Assembly (NCBI RefSeq): GCF_013200955.2 | Contig: NZ_CP053697.2 | Coordinates: forward strand, 1 to 64,000 | Source: Pseudomonas campi | Lineage (GTDB): Bacteria; Pseudomonadota; Gammaproteobacteria; Pseudomonadales; Pseudomonadaceae | Direction of reading: 5' to 3' | DNA: 64,000 nucleotides | Program-made: the position numbers and the translations under genes | Notes under the pieces: generated by a model | The model's input: the letters and a program-made list of their open reading frames with translations, nothing else | Database searches by the model: none | What the model was told of the DNA's origin: nothing | Part shown: positions 28,534-36,933 of the stretch, in pieces | Layout of the letters: each line of letters starts with the position of its first letter | How positions within the stretch are numbered: position 1 is the stretch's first letter

Positions 28534-29031
28534 TCAGGCGTCTTGCTGGGTCAGGCCCAGCTCGCCCAGTACGCGGTCACGCGAGTCGTCGTCGGCGAGC
28601 ACGCTTTCGATCGCCTTGCGGAAGGCCGGGGCGTTGCCCAGCGGACCTTTCAGGGCGACCAGGGCGTCGCGCAGTTCCATCAGCTTCTTCAGCTCGGGAA
28701 CCTGGTCGACCACGGCGGCGGGGTTGAAGTCTTTCATCGAGTTGATGCGCAGCTGCACCGGCAGTTCGTCGGCGCCCTGCTCATCCTGCAGGCGGTTGGC
28801 CACGCTGAAGGTCAGGTTGAGTTCCTGCTTGCCGAGCACTTCGTCGAAGTTGTTCTTGTCGATGCTGATCGGCTTGCGGTCTTCGATCTTGCGGTCGTCG
28901 GCGCGCTGGGTGAAATCACCGAGGACCATCAGTTTGAGTGGCAGTTCGATCTCTTCCTGGGCGCCGCCTGTGGCGGGCTTGAAGGTGACGTTGATGCGTT
29001 CCTTGGGGGCTACCGAGCCTTCTTTGGCCAT
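28534..29031 (-). CDS. tssB: T6SS contractile sheath small subunit TssB
   Basis: A 165-residue sheath protein. MAKEGSVAPKERINVTFKPATGGAQEE and ELPLKLMVLGDFTQRADDRKIEDRKP are the conserved TssB beginning; the C-terminal helix would interact with ClpV through TssC. AAAGGAG precedes the start closely. It sits 44 bases downstream of tssA. Confidence 0.98.
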   Translation of the reverse strand: MAKEGSVAPKERINVTFKPATGGAQEEIELPLKLMVLGDFTQRADDRKIEDRKPISIDKNNFDEVLGKQELNLTFSVANRLQDEQGADELPVQLRINSMKDFNPAAVVDQVPELKKLMELRDALVALKGPLGNAPAFRKAIESVLADDDSRDRVLGELGLTQQDA

Positions 29032-29075
29032 GGCTGTTCTCCTTTACGTTTTCGGTATGTACGGGCCTTGCGGCC

Positions 29076-30641
29076 TTAATCCAGCACCACTTCGAGGTCG
29101 AGGTGGCACAGCCTGCGGTGGATCTCTTCCTTGCGTTCGCGGATCACGTGGCTCTGCGGCAGCAGCTCGTAGCAGCTGTGCAGCAGGCGCAGCACTTCCA
29201 GGGCGAGATCGGGTTCCCACTCGCCGAGGCCGGAGGCCTGCAGCGTCTGGTCGAGGGATTCGAGTTGGGTCTTGGCCAGTTCGTGCTTCTTCGCCGCGCT
29301 GCACAGGCGCGCCAGGCTCAGCTGCCAGAAGAAGCGGGCGCGGCCGCCCTGGGCCTGGGCCATGCCCTGTTTGAGCTGTTGCACGGCGGCTTTCAGGCCG
29401 TCCTTGCGCAGCTGCGGCAGCACCGCCTGCAGGGCGACTTCCCAGGCCGGCAGGCTGCCACCGTCGCTAGTCAAGGTGGGGGCGGGTTCGGTACTGGCCG
29501 TCTGCAGATGCGGCAGTACATGGGCGCCGATCCAGGCGCGGGTTTCGGCGTCAGCGAACGGCAGACCATCGTGGAAACACAGTTCTTCCAGGCCGGGCAC
29601 GCGCTGCAGGAACAGCGCTAATTGGATCTCCACCTCGGCCATGGCCGGCTCGGCGCCCAGCTCCTGCAGGCACTCCCAGGCCAGGCGCTGGCCGTCGAGC
29701 CAGAACGGCGCGCGGGCGATGCTGGTTTCCAGCTCCAGCAGCAGGTCGGCGTACTGGCCGGCGGCGAAGCGTTCGCGGTAGCTGGCCAGCTTATCCACCG
29801 GCAGGCCACGCAGGGCGGTAACCTGCTCGGCATTGCGTTCCGGCAGGCTATCGATCGGCAGCCACAGCAGGGTGCGCGCCAGGCGCAGGGCGCGAATGTC
29901 GCTGGCCTTCTGCTTCAGCCACCAGCCGCACAGCGGTCGGGCGCCGTCCTGCAATGCGCGCAGGGATTTGTGCGCATCGCGTTCGTTGTCGATCGGCGTG
30001 CTGGCGCTGAACACCTGACTGGCGGCCTGCTTGACCTGGGCCAGGGCGGCGCCGACCACGCCCGGTTCGGCCTGGCCCTGAGTGGCGCGGTTGATCTGTT
30101 CGTCGATACGCCGGCACAGCGGCAGCAGCAGCGGGGCGTCTTCACCCAGGTGGGCGGAGAGGCAGCCTTCCAGTTTGCGCAGCAGCTCGGCGAGGGTGCG
30201 GAACAGCGGCAGTTGCGTGGCTACCGGAATGTCTTCGCCGAGGGCCTTTTCCAGGCGTGGAGTGAGCCAGGCGAAGGCGGCGGCACGGGTGCGTTCCTTG
30301 CGCGGGTGCAGCTCGTCCCAGTGCTGGCTGCAGAGCTGGTGCAGCAGGCCCAGACCGGCTTGTAGGCCACTGAGGTTTTCGCGCTGGTACAGGCTCCAGG
30401 TCAGCCAGCTGGCGACGCGCAGATCCTTGGACTGCTCACGCAGCAGCGCCTCGCTCTGCTCGCGGACTTTCTGCCAGTCGATGGCATCGGTCTGGTGCAT
30501 GGCCGCGGCCTTTTCCAGCTCGCGTTCCAGCACTTCGTATTCTGGCGAATAACGAATATCCGCACCGGCAAAGTCCCCTTCTTTAATTGGGGTATTGGCC
30601 AGTTGCAGATAATGTTCGGCGAGCGAGCTGGAAACAGTCAT
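29076..30641 (-). CDS. tssA: T6SS assembly protein TssA
   Basis: A 521-residue protein with an N-terminal ImpA_N domain (DFAGADIRYSPEYEVLERE, then WLTWSLYQRENLSGLQAGL) and a VasJ-like C-terminal half ending HRRLCHLDLEVVLD. TssA primes baseplate and tail polymerisation. It is the first gene of the minus-strand T6SS unit. The start at 30641 follows an AGG-containing leader (AGGTCAAGGA), in which the last GGA lies right at the start codon. Confidence 0.95.
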   Translation of the reverse strand: MTVSSSLAEHYLQLANTPIKEGDFAGADIRYSPEYEVLERELEKAAAMHQTDAIDWQKVREQSEALLREQSKDLRVASWLTWSLYQRENLSGLQAGLGLLHQLCSQHWDELHPRKERTRAAAFAWLTPRLEKALGEDIPVATQLPLFRTLAELLRKLEGCLSAHLGEDAPLLLPLCRRIDEQINRATQGQAEPGVVGAALAQVKQAASQVFSASTPIDNERDAHKSLRALQDGARPLCGWWLKQKASDIRALRLARTLLWLPIDSLPERNAEQVTALRGLPVDKLASYRERFAAGQYADLLLELETSIARAPFWLDGQRLAWECLQELGAEPAMAEVEIQLALFLQRVPGLEELCFHDGLPFADAETRAWIGAHVLPHLQTASTEPAPTLTSDGGSLPAWEVALQAVLPQLRKDGLKAAVQQLKQGMAQAQGGRARFFWQLSLARLCSAAKKHELAKTQLESLDQTLQASGLGEWEPDLALEVLRLLHSCYELLPQSHVIRERKEEIHRRLCHLDLEVVLD

Positions 30642-30716
30642 TCCTTGACCTGTTAATTAGATACATAACTTCCATGTCTTCATCCAGATATTAAGGATGA
30701 ATGCTTTGGACTTCCG
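30642..30716 (-). promoter_or_regulatory. tssA leader with four GGA motifs (possible RsmA site)
   Basis: On the minus strand the 75 bases before tssA carry CGGA (30713-30716), CTGGA (30683-30687), ATGGA (30671-30675) and AAGGA (30642-30646, next to the ATG). ANGGA motifs in leaders are bound by RsmA/CsrA, which is known to repress T6SS genes in P. aeruginosa. Whether they sit in hairpin loops was not computed. Confidence 0.4.
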
Positions 30717-30717
30717 A

Positions 30718-30763
30718 TGTGCGCAACTTTTTGCGCACCTTGATGTGCAATAAGTTGCGCACA
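30718..30763. promoter_or_regulatory. TTGCGCAC inverted-repeat cluster upstream of tssA
   Basis: A perfect 12-bp inverted repeat, TGTGCGCAACTT (30718-30729) and AAGTTGCGCACA (30752-30763), encloses a further TTGCGCAC (30731-30738) and a TGTGCAA (30744-30750). Four related half-sites in 46 bp, 80-120 bases upstream of the first T6SS gene, look like a protein-binding array. Sfa2 or another regulator could bind here; the identity is unknown. Confidence 0.5.
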
Positions 30764-31181
30764 AGCCCTATGGGGTGGGCATCCTAGACCTGTGTCGGAG
30801 GGGGGGCAAGCGCGAAAAGTGTGACCTGTATGGCAACGGGGAAGATTGCATGGCTGTGTTTTGGTACGTTCGTTCTTGAATTATGGCGGTGCATTATTAG
30901 TTATTTGGCTGCATTAATAGCGATCGGATATATGCACCGTGATATGTAAGTAAATGCTTACCCGCTAATTAGTGGCGCATCACAGTTATTTGCGAAAAAG
31001 CACAACTTAGTGTGACCGCCAGCAACTTTTCGCCGATTGCCGACTTGCTGGCTATCATCGGCTCTTCACGGCGGACGGGGCGGCCGGACGGGTGTGGGGC
31101 GCGGCGCTTTCTAACCGGCAGCGGCACAGGGCCTGGCCTAAGCTGGCAAGGTTGCCTGAACCTTCGTCAAGGAGTCCCGCC

Positions 31182-31688
31182 ATGCGTATTCAGTCGTTGT
31201 TGATTCTCTGTCTCGGCCTGCTGCCCGCCCTGGCTAGCGCCGAGCAGATCCGTCCGGGGTTGTGGGAGTTCACCGGCAACATGCAGAGCGATGGCCAGGC
31301 GATGCCGGACATGCAGGAGATGCTCGGCCAGCTGCAGAACCTGCCGCCCGAGCAGCGCCAGATGATGGAGCAGATGATGGCCAAGCAGGGCGTCAAGCTG
31401 GGTGGGGCCGGCGTGCAACTGTGCCTCAGTGAGGCGCAGGCCAAGGCGCGCGACATTCCCCTGCAGGACCCCGAATCCGGCTGTACCCATGAGATCACCG
31501 AGCGTGGTGAGGATGTCTGGAAGTTCCGCTTCACTTGCCCGGATGGTCAGGGCGAAGGGGAAACCCGCTTCGAAGGTGACACGGCCTTCAGTACCCAGGT
31601 CAACGGCGTCTATGGCGGCCGGCAGAGCAGCATGCACAGCCAGGCGCGCTGGGTCAGTGCTGATTGTGGTGGGCTGCTGCCGCGCTGA
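31182..31688 (+). CDS. DUF3617 secreted protein
   Basis: A 168-residue protein with a Sec signal peptide (MRIQSLLILCLGLLPALASA) followed by the DUF3617 pattern: EQIRPGLWEFTGNM at the start of the mature part, a Met/Gln-rich helix (about 40-70), and Cys residues in VQLCLSEAQA, SGCTHEI, FTCPDGQ and DCGGL that probably form two disulfides. Function unknown; members are found in the periplasm of many proteobacteria. The start at 31182 has AAGGAG 7 bases upstream, which rules out the longer open frame from 31092. A MITE-like repeat begins in its stop codon. Confidence 0.85.
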   Translation: MRIQSLLILCLGLLPALASAEQIRPGLWEFTGNMQSDGQAMPDMQEMLGQLQNLPPEQRQMMEQMMAKQGVKLGGAGVQLCLSEAQAKARDIPLQDPESGCTHEITERGEDVWKFRFTCPDGQGEGETRFEGDTAFSTQVNGVYGGRQSSMHSQARWVSADCGGLLPR

Positions 31689-31830
31689 GAGTCTGTTTAC
31701 GATCTCCTGGCTGTCGGCCATCCGGCGTTAAAAGTGGCCTCAAAATGCTCATTTACAATTCGTAAACTGCGCTTTTTCGGCCACTTTTGCCTTGTCTGGC
31801 TCTAATCCAGAAGATCGTAAACAGCCTCTG
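31687..31830. repeat. MITE-like palindromic element, copy A
   Basis: A 144-bp element with terminal inverted repeats sharing CTGTTTACGATCT (left end 31687-31705, right end 31812-31830), a nested inverted repeat AAAAGTGGCC / GGCCACTTTT (31730-31739 and 31779-31788), and a central TTTAC-GTAAA dyad. It has no coding potential and overlaps the TGA of the DUF3617 gene. A diverged copy lies at 63197-63300, also directly after a stop codon. It may also work as a terminator or mRNA end. Confidence 0.7.
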
Positions 31831-31922
31831 CGTGGCGAGCTGTGGTGCAGTCGGCTGCGCACGGGCAGGCCTTGTGGGTAAGCTGCGCCGCTTGAATCCG
31901 CGGTTTTTCAGGGGAGTGTTGT

Positions 31923-32486
31923 ATGCAGGGATTCGTGTGGGTGGCGCTGGCCGCGCTGGCGTTGCTGCTGGTGGCCGTCGTTTATGGCTACAACCGCCTG
32001 GTGTTCAATCGCGCGCGGGTGGCCGAGGCCTGGAGTGGCATCGATGTGCAGCTCAAGCGCCGCTCCAGTCTGATCCCCAACCTGGTCGGCTGCCTCAAGG
32101 TGTACATGGCCCATGAGCGCGACACCCTGGAGGAACTGGTGCTGCAGCGCGGCGCTGTGCAGGCCCACGAAGGCGATGACCCACCCGGCCGCAGCGCCGC
32201 TGAGAGCCAGCTGAGTGCGGGCCTGCTGCGGGTGTTCGCCTTGGCCGAGAACTACCCCGAGCTGAAGGCCGATGGCGGCTTCCTCGATCTGCAGCGCACC
32301 CTCAGCGAGCTCGAGGAGCAGATCCAGATGGCCCGCCGCTACTACAACGGCGCGGTGCGCGAGCTCAACGTGCTGGTCGAATCGGTGCCGAGCAACCTGC
32401 TGGCACAGCTGTTCGGCTTTCAGTGCGCTGCTTATTTCGCCCTGGACGATGCTCGCGACGCCCTTTCCCCGACACTGGAGTTCTGA
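31923..32486 (+). CDS. lemA: LemA family protein
   Basis: A 187-residue LemA protein: one N-terminal transmembrane helix (VWVALAALALLLVAVVYGY) and a helical cytoplasmic or periplasmic domain with the family signature YNRLVFNRARVAEAWSGIDVQLKRR and SLIPNLV. The later LAENYPELKAD, QIQMARRYYNGAVRELN and FPSN-like SVPSNLLAQLFGF motifs are also typical. GGGGAG precedes the start. It is followed after one base by a DUF2207 protein, the usual partner. The pair is of unknown function, often linked to envelope stress or metalloprotease loci. This is unrelated to the LemA/GacS kinase. Confidence 0.9.
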   Translation: MQGFVWVALAALALLLVAVVYGYNRLVFNRARVAEAWSGIDVQLKRRSSLIPNLVGCLKVYMAHERDTLEELVLQRGAVQAHEGDDPPGRSAAESQLSAGLLRVFALAENYPELKADGGFLDLQRTLSELEEQIQMARRYYNGAVRELNVLVESVPSNLLAQLFGFQCAAYFALDDARDALSPTLEF

Positions 32487-32487
32487 A

Positions 32488-34437
32488 ATGTCCGGATGGG
32501 TGAAATCTCTGCTGCTGTTGTGCTGCCTGCTGCCCGCCACGGGCTGGGCCGAGGAAGTCATCGAGGCCTACACCGTCGGCCTGCAGGTCGAGCGCGATGG
32601 CTACCTGCAGGTGGTCGAGCGCATCACCGTGCAGGCTGAGGGACAGCAGATCCGCCGCGGCATCTACCGCGACATTCCCACCCGCTACAGCCTGGGCAAT
32701 GGTCTGGAGCGGCGCACGCCGATCCAGATGCTGGAAGTGACCCGCGATGGCCAGGGCGAACCTTTCCACAGCGAGGCGCTGGGTGCCGGCATCCGCTATT
32801 ACCTGGGCTCGGCCGACCATGAGCTGGAGCCCGGGCGCTACACCTATCAACTGCGCTACCGCATCGACGCCCAGCTGCTGCACCGGGAGGGCGAAGACGA
32901 GCTGTACTGGAACGCCACCGGCAACGACTGGAGCTTTCCGATTCAGGCCGCGGCCGTGCAGGTGCAGTTGCCCGAGGGCGCGCGCATCGGCGATGTGATG
33001 GGCTACACCGGCTTTGTCGGCGACAGCGGCAGCGATTACCGCGAGGAGCGGCGTACGGGTAATCAACTGCTGCTGCGCACCACGCGCGTTCTGCAGCCCG
33101 GCGAAGGCTTTACCGTGGCGGTGGACTGGCAGGCCGGCCTGGTTGAGCGCCCGGGCATGGGCCAGCGTATCGCCCGGCTGATCGCCGACAACCTGGGTGT
33201 GTTCTTCGGTCTGCTGCTGTTGCTCGGCCTGTTCGCCTATTACCTGTGGTGTTGGTTCGACGTCGGCCGCGACCCGCGCAAGGGCCTGGTGATTCCGCTG
33301 TTCGCCGCGCCGGATGGGCTGGCGCCGGCCGTGCTTGGCTATCTGTGGAACCGAGGTTTTCGTGGTGGCTACAGCGCCGCCGAGGCCGTCAGCGTGAGCT
33401 TCACCGACCTGGCCATCCGCAAGCTGCTGACCCTGGAAGACAGCCCGCGGGGCGCCGCTTTTATCCTCGATTCGGGGCCGGCGCCGCGCGACAACCTGCA
33501 GACTCACGAGCAGGCGCTGCTCGACGAATTGTTCCCGGCAGACAAACCGAGCAAGCCCCTGCGCGTCGGCAGCAGCTATGAGCCGCGCCTGGCCAAGGCC
33601 ATCGATGCGCACAGTGCGGCAATGGGCGAGCGGGGCAAGAACTGGCACAGCAACAACCGCGGCGCCTGGGGCTGGGGGGTGGCCTGGGCGCTGGTCGGCA
33701 CCCTGGTCAGCGTGTTTGCCAGCGTCGACGGCGAAGAACAGCTGGGCCTGGCGATTTTCGGCCTGATGTTCGGCCTGTGTTTCGGCCTGTCCGGGGTGTT
33801 CATGCTGGTTGCCGGTATCCGCCTGTGGCGCGAAGGCACACCGGACAACGGTGGCGGGGTGCTGATCGGCGCCGGGGCGATCTTCATCATCCCCGGAGCC
33901 ATCGGCCTGGCCGTGCTGTTCTACAACCTGGCGCCGATGGTCGTGGTGCTGCTGGTGCTGTTCTGGCTGCAGGTCATTCTCTTCCGTGGCTGGCTGGAAG
34001 CGCCATCGGTGGAAGGGCGGCGCCTGCTGGATGCGGCCGAGGGTTATCGCGAGTACCTACAGCTGGCCGAGAGCGAGACCCTGGCCCGCGCCGCCGAGGC
34101 TCCGGCCATGAGCATCGCCCTGTACGAGCAGCACCTGCCCTATGCCATGGCCCTGGGCGTGGAAGGGGCCTGGACCGCGCGCTTCACCGCGGCCCTGGAT
34201 GCCGGGCTGATCGATCCCGCACTGCGCGAATACCAACCCGACTGGTACCGCAGCCGCAGCAGCTTCGCCAGGCCCAGCGCGCTGACCGGTGCCCTGCTCG
34301 GTGGCCTGAGCAGCGCCACCTCGAGCGCCGCCACGCCGCCGCCCAGCCCGTCTTCGTCGGGTAGCTCCTCGGGTGGCTCGTCCGGCGGCGGTTCTTCGGG
34401 GGGCGGTGGTGGAGGCGGGGGTGGCGGCGGCTGGTAG
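32488..34437 (+). CDS. DUF2207 membrane protein (YciQ-like)
   Basis: A 649-residue protein with a signal peptide (WVKSLLLLCCLLPATGWAEE), an extracytoplasmic DUF2207 domain (residues about 25-220, with RRGIYRDIPTRY and YELRYRI-like LRYRIDAQLL), a transmembrane helix near 235-255, and paired helices around 410-500. The C-terminus is a Ser/Gly tract ending in a run of ten or more Gly followed by Trp, which is characteristic of the family. It starts one base after the lemA stop. The open frame upstream to 32272 overlaps lemA and is not used. Function unknown. Confidence 0.88.
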   Translation: MSGWVKSLLLLCCLLPATGWAEEVIEAYTVGLQVERDGYLQVVERITVQAEGQQIRRGIYRDIPTRYSLGNGLERRTPIQMLEVTRDGQGEPFHSEALGAGIRYYLGSADHELEPGRYTYQLRYRIDAQLLHREGEDELYWNATGNDWSFPIQAAAVQVQLPEGARIGDVMGYTGFVGDSGSDYREERRTGNQLLLRTTRVLQPGEGFTVAVDWQAGLVERPGMGQRIARLIADNLGVFFGLLLLLGLFAYYLWCWFDVGRDPRKGLVIPLFAAPDGLAPAVLGYLWNRGFRGGYSAAEAVSVSFTDLAIRKLLTLEDSPRGAAFILDSGPAPRDNLQTHEQALLDELFPADKPSKPLRVGSSYEPRLAKAIDAHSAAMGERGKNWHSNNRGAWGWGVAWALVGTLVSVFASVDGEEQLGLAIFGLMFGLCFGLSGVFMLVAGIRLWREGTPDNGGGVLIGAGAIFIIPGAIGLAVLFYNLAPMVVVLLVLFWLQVILFRGWLEAPSVEGRRLLDAAEGYREYLQLAESETLARAAEAPAMSIALYEQHLPYAMALGVEGAWTARFTAALDAGLIDPALREYQPDWYRSRSSFARPSALTGALLGGLSSATSSAATPPPSPSSSGSSSGGSSGGGSSGGGGGGGGGGGW

Positions 34438-34473
34438 GCGCCGTCTCGAGCCAGGCTTGCTGCGTGACTGTGC

Positions 34474-34707
34474 TTAGCGACGGGTAGCCTTGAGTTTTTC
34501 CACCAGACGCTGGCTTTGCTCCAGCTGCTCGTCCTCGTTGAGCTGAGGGTTATCCAGTACGGCGTTCATCGCCTCGATCAGCTCGCCCTGTTGCTGCGCG
34601 CGCTCGGCCAGCTGCTGCAGTTGGGCCTCGCGGCGCCAGCTCCAGATGGCCCAGCCGACGACTGCCAACAGCAGCAGGGCCAAGGCTATTAGGGGCAGAG
34701 TGTTCAT
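34474..34707 (-). CDS. Small single-pass membrane protein
   Basis: A 77-residue protein with one N-terminal transmembrane helix (LPLIALALLLLAVVGWAIWSW) and a charged, Gln/Glu-rich helical cytoplasmic tail that is likely coiled coil. I do not recognise a family. It is convergent with the DUF2207 gene, has GGAGC upstream of its start, and shows normal high-GC coding character. Confidence 0.7.
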   Translation of the reverse strand: MNTLPLIALALLLLAVVGWAIWSWRREAQLQQLAERAQQQGELIEAMNAVLDNPQLNEDEQLEQSQRLVEKLKATRR

Positions 34708-35242
34708 GCGGTGCTCCTGTGTGGGATTTCACTGTTGTGCTGCACGGTAGCAGGCTGGCGGAGCGTCGTCAGTGCATGTCCGTCCCGCGTTGCGCTGTGT
34801 ACATTTTCCGCGCATGTCACCTGTAGCGAGAGCTTCGAGCGCTGAGCTGGCCGAGTGGCCGGATTAATGGCACCCATCAATAATTAGATGATGGCCGCGT
34901 ATTCGCTACTTTTGCCTGCATATTAAGCTCTATTTGTCTTTTGTTGGTGAGCTGTCCAGCTGTTGCCTGGATGACGAACGTCCTCGTCCGCGGCAGTTCC
35001 ACGTGAAACCCATTGTCCATGGCCAGACGCGGAAGTGTCTGCGCTACCAAGTTGGTTGAGCCGCTGCGGTGCTTCAGCTCATTTTGCTGAGAGGCAAATC
35101 GTAGCCACGTGGCGGCGGCTACGGCATCGCTATTGGGCGGTGTGTTGCTGAGCGTATTGGTTATGTTATAACAAAAATAGAAGCGCATTTGACACCACCC
35201 AGCCGTGCCCAGCCAAGACCAATGGCGAGCGAGGAATTCCCC
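34708..35242. other. Intergenic region upstream of zigA
   Basis: About 535 bases without a convincing gene. The right end carries a Zur-box-like palindrome (about 35160-35172) and the RBS GAGGAA of zigA. The left part is lower in GC than the flanking genes. A 103-codon minus-strand frame (34877-35188) crosses the Zur box and lacks family resemblance; I do not count it as a gene. Confidence 0.6.
35158..35176. promoter_or_regulatory. Zur-box-like operator upstream of zigA
   Basis: GTTATGTTATAAC with the perfect core GTTATAAC (35165-35172) lies about 70 bases before the zigA ATG. It closely matches the Pseudomonas Zur consensus built on GTTATAACATAAC-type dyads; the right half-site decays into an A tract. 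Zur repression under zinc sufficiency is expected for COG0523 GTPase genes. Confidence 0.7.
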
Positions 35243-36448
35243 ATGAACAAGCGTCTACCCGTCACCGTGCTGTCCGGCTTTCTCGGTGCCGGCAAGAGCA
35301 CCCTGCTCAACCATGTGCTGAAGAACCGCGACGGCCTGCGCGTGGCGCTGATCGTCAACGACATGAGCGAGATCAACATCGATGGCAGCGCGGTGCAGCG
35401 CGATGTCAGCCTCAATCGTGCCGAAGAGAAGCTGGTGGAGATGAGCAACGGCTGCATTTGCTGCACCCTGCGCGAGGATCTGCTCGAAGAGGTCGCCCGA
35501 CTGGCTCGCGATGGCCGCTTCGACTACCTGCTGATCGAGTCCACCGGCATCAGCGAACCGCTGCCGGTGGCCGAGACCTTTACCTTCCGCGACGAGCAGG
35601 GCCAGAGCCTGGCCGACCTGGCGCGCCTGGATACGCTGGTGACGGTGGTCGACGGGGTCAATTTCCTGCGCGACTTGCATGCCGCCGAAAGCCTGGCCAG
35701 CCGTGGCGAAACCCTCGGTGAGGAAGACGAGCGCTCGATCACCGACCTGCTGATCGAACAGGTGGAGTTTGCCGACGTGATCTTGATCAGCAAGACCGAT
35801 CTGATCTCCAGCGCAGAACGGGAGGAGCTGCTCGCCATCCTGCGTGGGTTGAATACCGAGGCCGAGATTTTGCCGATGGTCATGGGCCAGGCGCCGCTGG
35901 CGAAGATCCTCAACACCGGCCGCTTCGACTTCGACCGCGCCGCCCAGGCACCGGGCTGGCTCAAGCAGCTACGCGGCGAGCATGTGCCGGAAACCGAGGA
36001 ATACGGCATCGCCTCCAGCGCCTATCAGGCGCGCCGGCCGTTCCATCCCGAGCGCTTCTTCGCCTTCCTCAATCGCGAGTGGGTCAATGGTCGCCTGCTG
36101 CGCTCCAAGGGCTTCTTCTGGCTGGCCAGCCAATACCAGGAAGCCGGCAGCTGGTCGCAGGCCGGCGGCCTGATGCGCCATGGCTATGCCGGGCGCTGGT
36201 GGCGCTTCGTGGCCAAGGCGCAGTGGCCGCAGGACGAAGAAGGGCTGCGCACGCTGATGGCCAAATGGGATGCCGCGGTCGGCGACTGCCGCCAGGAACT
36301 GGTGTTCATCGGCCAGAAGATCGACTTCGCCTTGCTGCGCTGTGAGCTGGATGACTGCCTGCTGACCGACGCCGAGATGGCCGCCGGTCCCGAGGCCTGG
36401 ATGCGCCTACCTGATCCGTTCGGGCCCTGGGTGGTCGAGGCGGCGTAG
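35243..36448 (+). CDS. zigA: Zinc metallochaperone GTPase ZigA (COG0523)
   Basis: A 401-residue COG0523/CobW-family GTPase thought to deliver zinc to client enzymes during zinc starvation. Walker [10 protein letters not shown] (residues 12-20), the CxCC metal motif CICC (71-74), a SKTDL guanine-specificity motif (around 200), and a C-terminal CobW_C domain ending [23 protein letters not shown] lies 9 bases before the ATG at 35243; the GTG-type start at 35189 would be under the operator. A Zur-like box upstream supports zinc-dependent repression. P. aeruginosa PA5535 (zigA) is the probable orthologue (recalled). Confidence 0.92.
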   Translation: MNKRLPVTVLSGFLGAGKSTLLNHVLKNRDGLRVALIVNDMSEINIDGSAVQRDVSLNRAEEKLVEMSNGCICCTLREDLLEEVARLARDGRFDYLLIESTGISEPLPVAETFTFRDEQGQSLADLARLDTLVTVVDGVNFLRDLHAAESLASRGETLGEEDERSITDLLIEQVEFADVILISKTDLISSAEREELLAILRGLNTEAEILPMVMGQAPLAKILNTGRFDFDRAAQAPGWLKQLRGEHVPETEEYGIASSAYQARRPFHPERFFAFLNREWVNGRLLRSKGFFWLASQYQEAGSWSQAGGLMRHGYAGRWWRFVAKAQWPQDEEGLRTLMAKWDAAVGDCRQELVFIGQKIDFALLRCELDDCLLTDAEMAAGPEAWMRLPDPFGPWVVEAA

Positions 36449-36507
36449 TGCTTGGAGCCTGATGTGGCGCTCGTCTAGGAGTGGCCAGCTAACAAGACCT
36501 GGGTGTC

Positions 36508-36861
36508 TCAGCGCGCCATCCAAACGCCCTTGCTCTGCTGCTCGCAGGCCGGCTTGAGGTAGCGCGCGTCGGTTTCGATGCCGTAGTAGTGGATGTCCTG
36601 CTGATAGGGCGTGCCGCCGACCCGCGCGTTGCGGCACTCGCCGAAGGCGCCGTTGGGGCATTGTTCGACGAAGCTGACCTCGACCTTCTGCCCTTGCAGC
36701 TGCGGCGCGCAGAAGCCACCACGGAACAGGTTGGCCGGGATGCTGCGGTTCTGCTGGCAGATCTTCACAGCCACCTGGTTGCCCTGGCTGTGGATCACGC
36801 AGGCTTCGCCCCAGGCCTGGCTCGCCAGCCCCAGCAGCAATACGACAGCAATCGAACGCAT
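36508..36861 (-). CDS. Small secreted Cys-rich hypothetical protein
   Basis: A 117-residue protein with a Sec signal peptide (MRSIAVVLLLGLASQAWG). The mature part contains six Cys (ACVIHS, KICQQN, GFCAPQ, EQCPNG, GECRNA, PACEQQ), fitting three disulfides in the periplasm. The start at 36861 gives the signal peptide directly; the longer open frame overlaps the divergent GTPase promoter. It lies between two COG0523 GTPase genes on the opposite strand, as a small hypothetical does in P. aeruginosa. Function unknown. Confidence 0.75.
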   Translation of the reverse strand: MRSIAVVLLLGLASQAWGEACVIHSQGNQVAVKICQQNRSIPANLFRGGFCAPQLQGQKVEVSFVEQCPNGAFGECRNARVGGTPYQQDIHYYGIETDARYLKPACEQQSKGVWMAR

Positions 36862-36933
36862 CCCGTTTGTCCTTGTGTGCAAAGGGGCGACTTTAGCCTT
36901 TTCTGCGCGGCGGCAAAACCGCACCATAGGGCC

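Larger units (their letters stand above)
30642..31181. other. Intergenic region between divergent tssA and DUF3617 gene
   Basis: A 540-bp gene-free stretch that is notably AT-rich around 30850-31020. It contains the tssA leader with four GGA motifs, the TTGCGCAC inverted-repeat cluster (30718-30763) and, on the plus side, AAGGAG (31169-31174) for the DUF3617 gene. I searched by eye for a sigma-54 -24/-12 box for tssA and did not find one with correct GG-N10-GC spacing. No ORF, tRNA or terminator stands out. Confidence 0.6.

Noticed and set aside
30700..31010. Sigma-54 promoter for tssA
   Set aside because: Several GG...GC pairs were seen on the minus strand but none has the required 10-base spacing; the closest have 9, 11 or 13.
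34877..35188. 103-codon minus-strand ORF upstream of zigA
   Set aside because: It starts within the promoter/Zur-box region, has no family-like features, and its codon use is unlike the neighbours.
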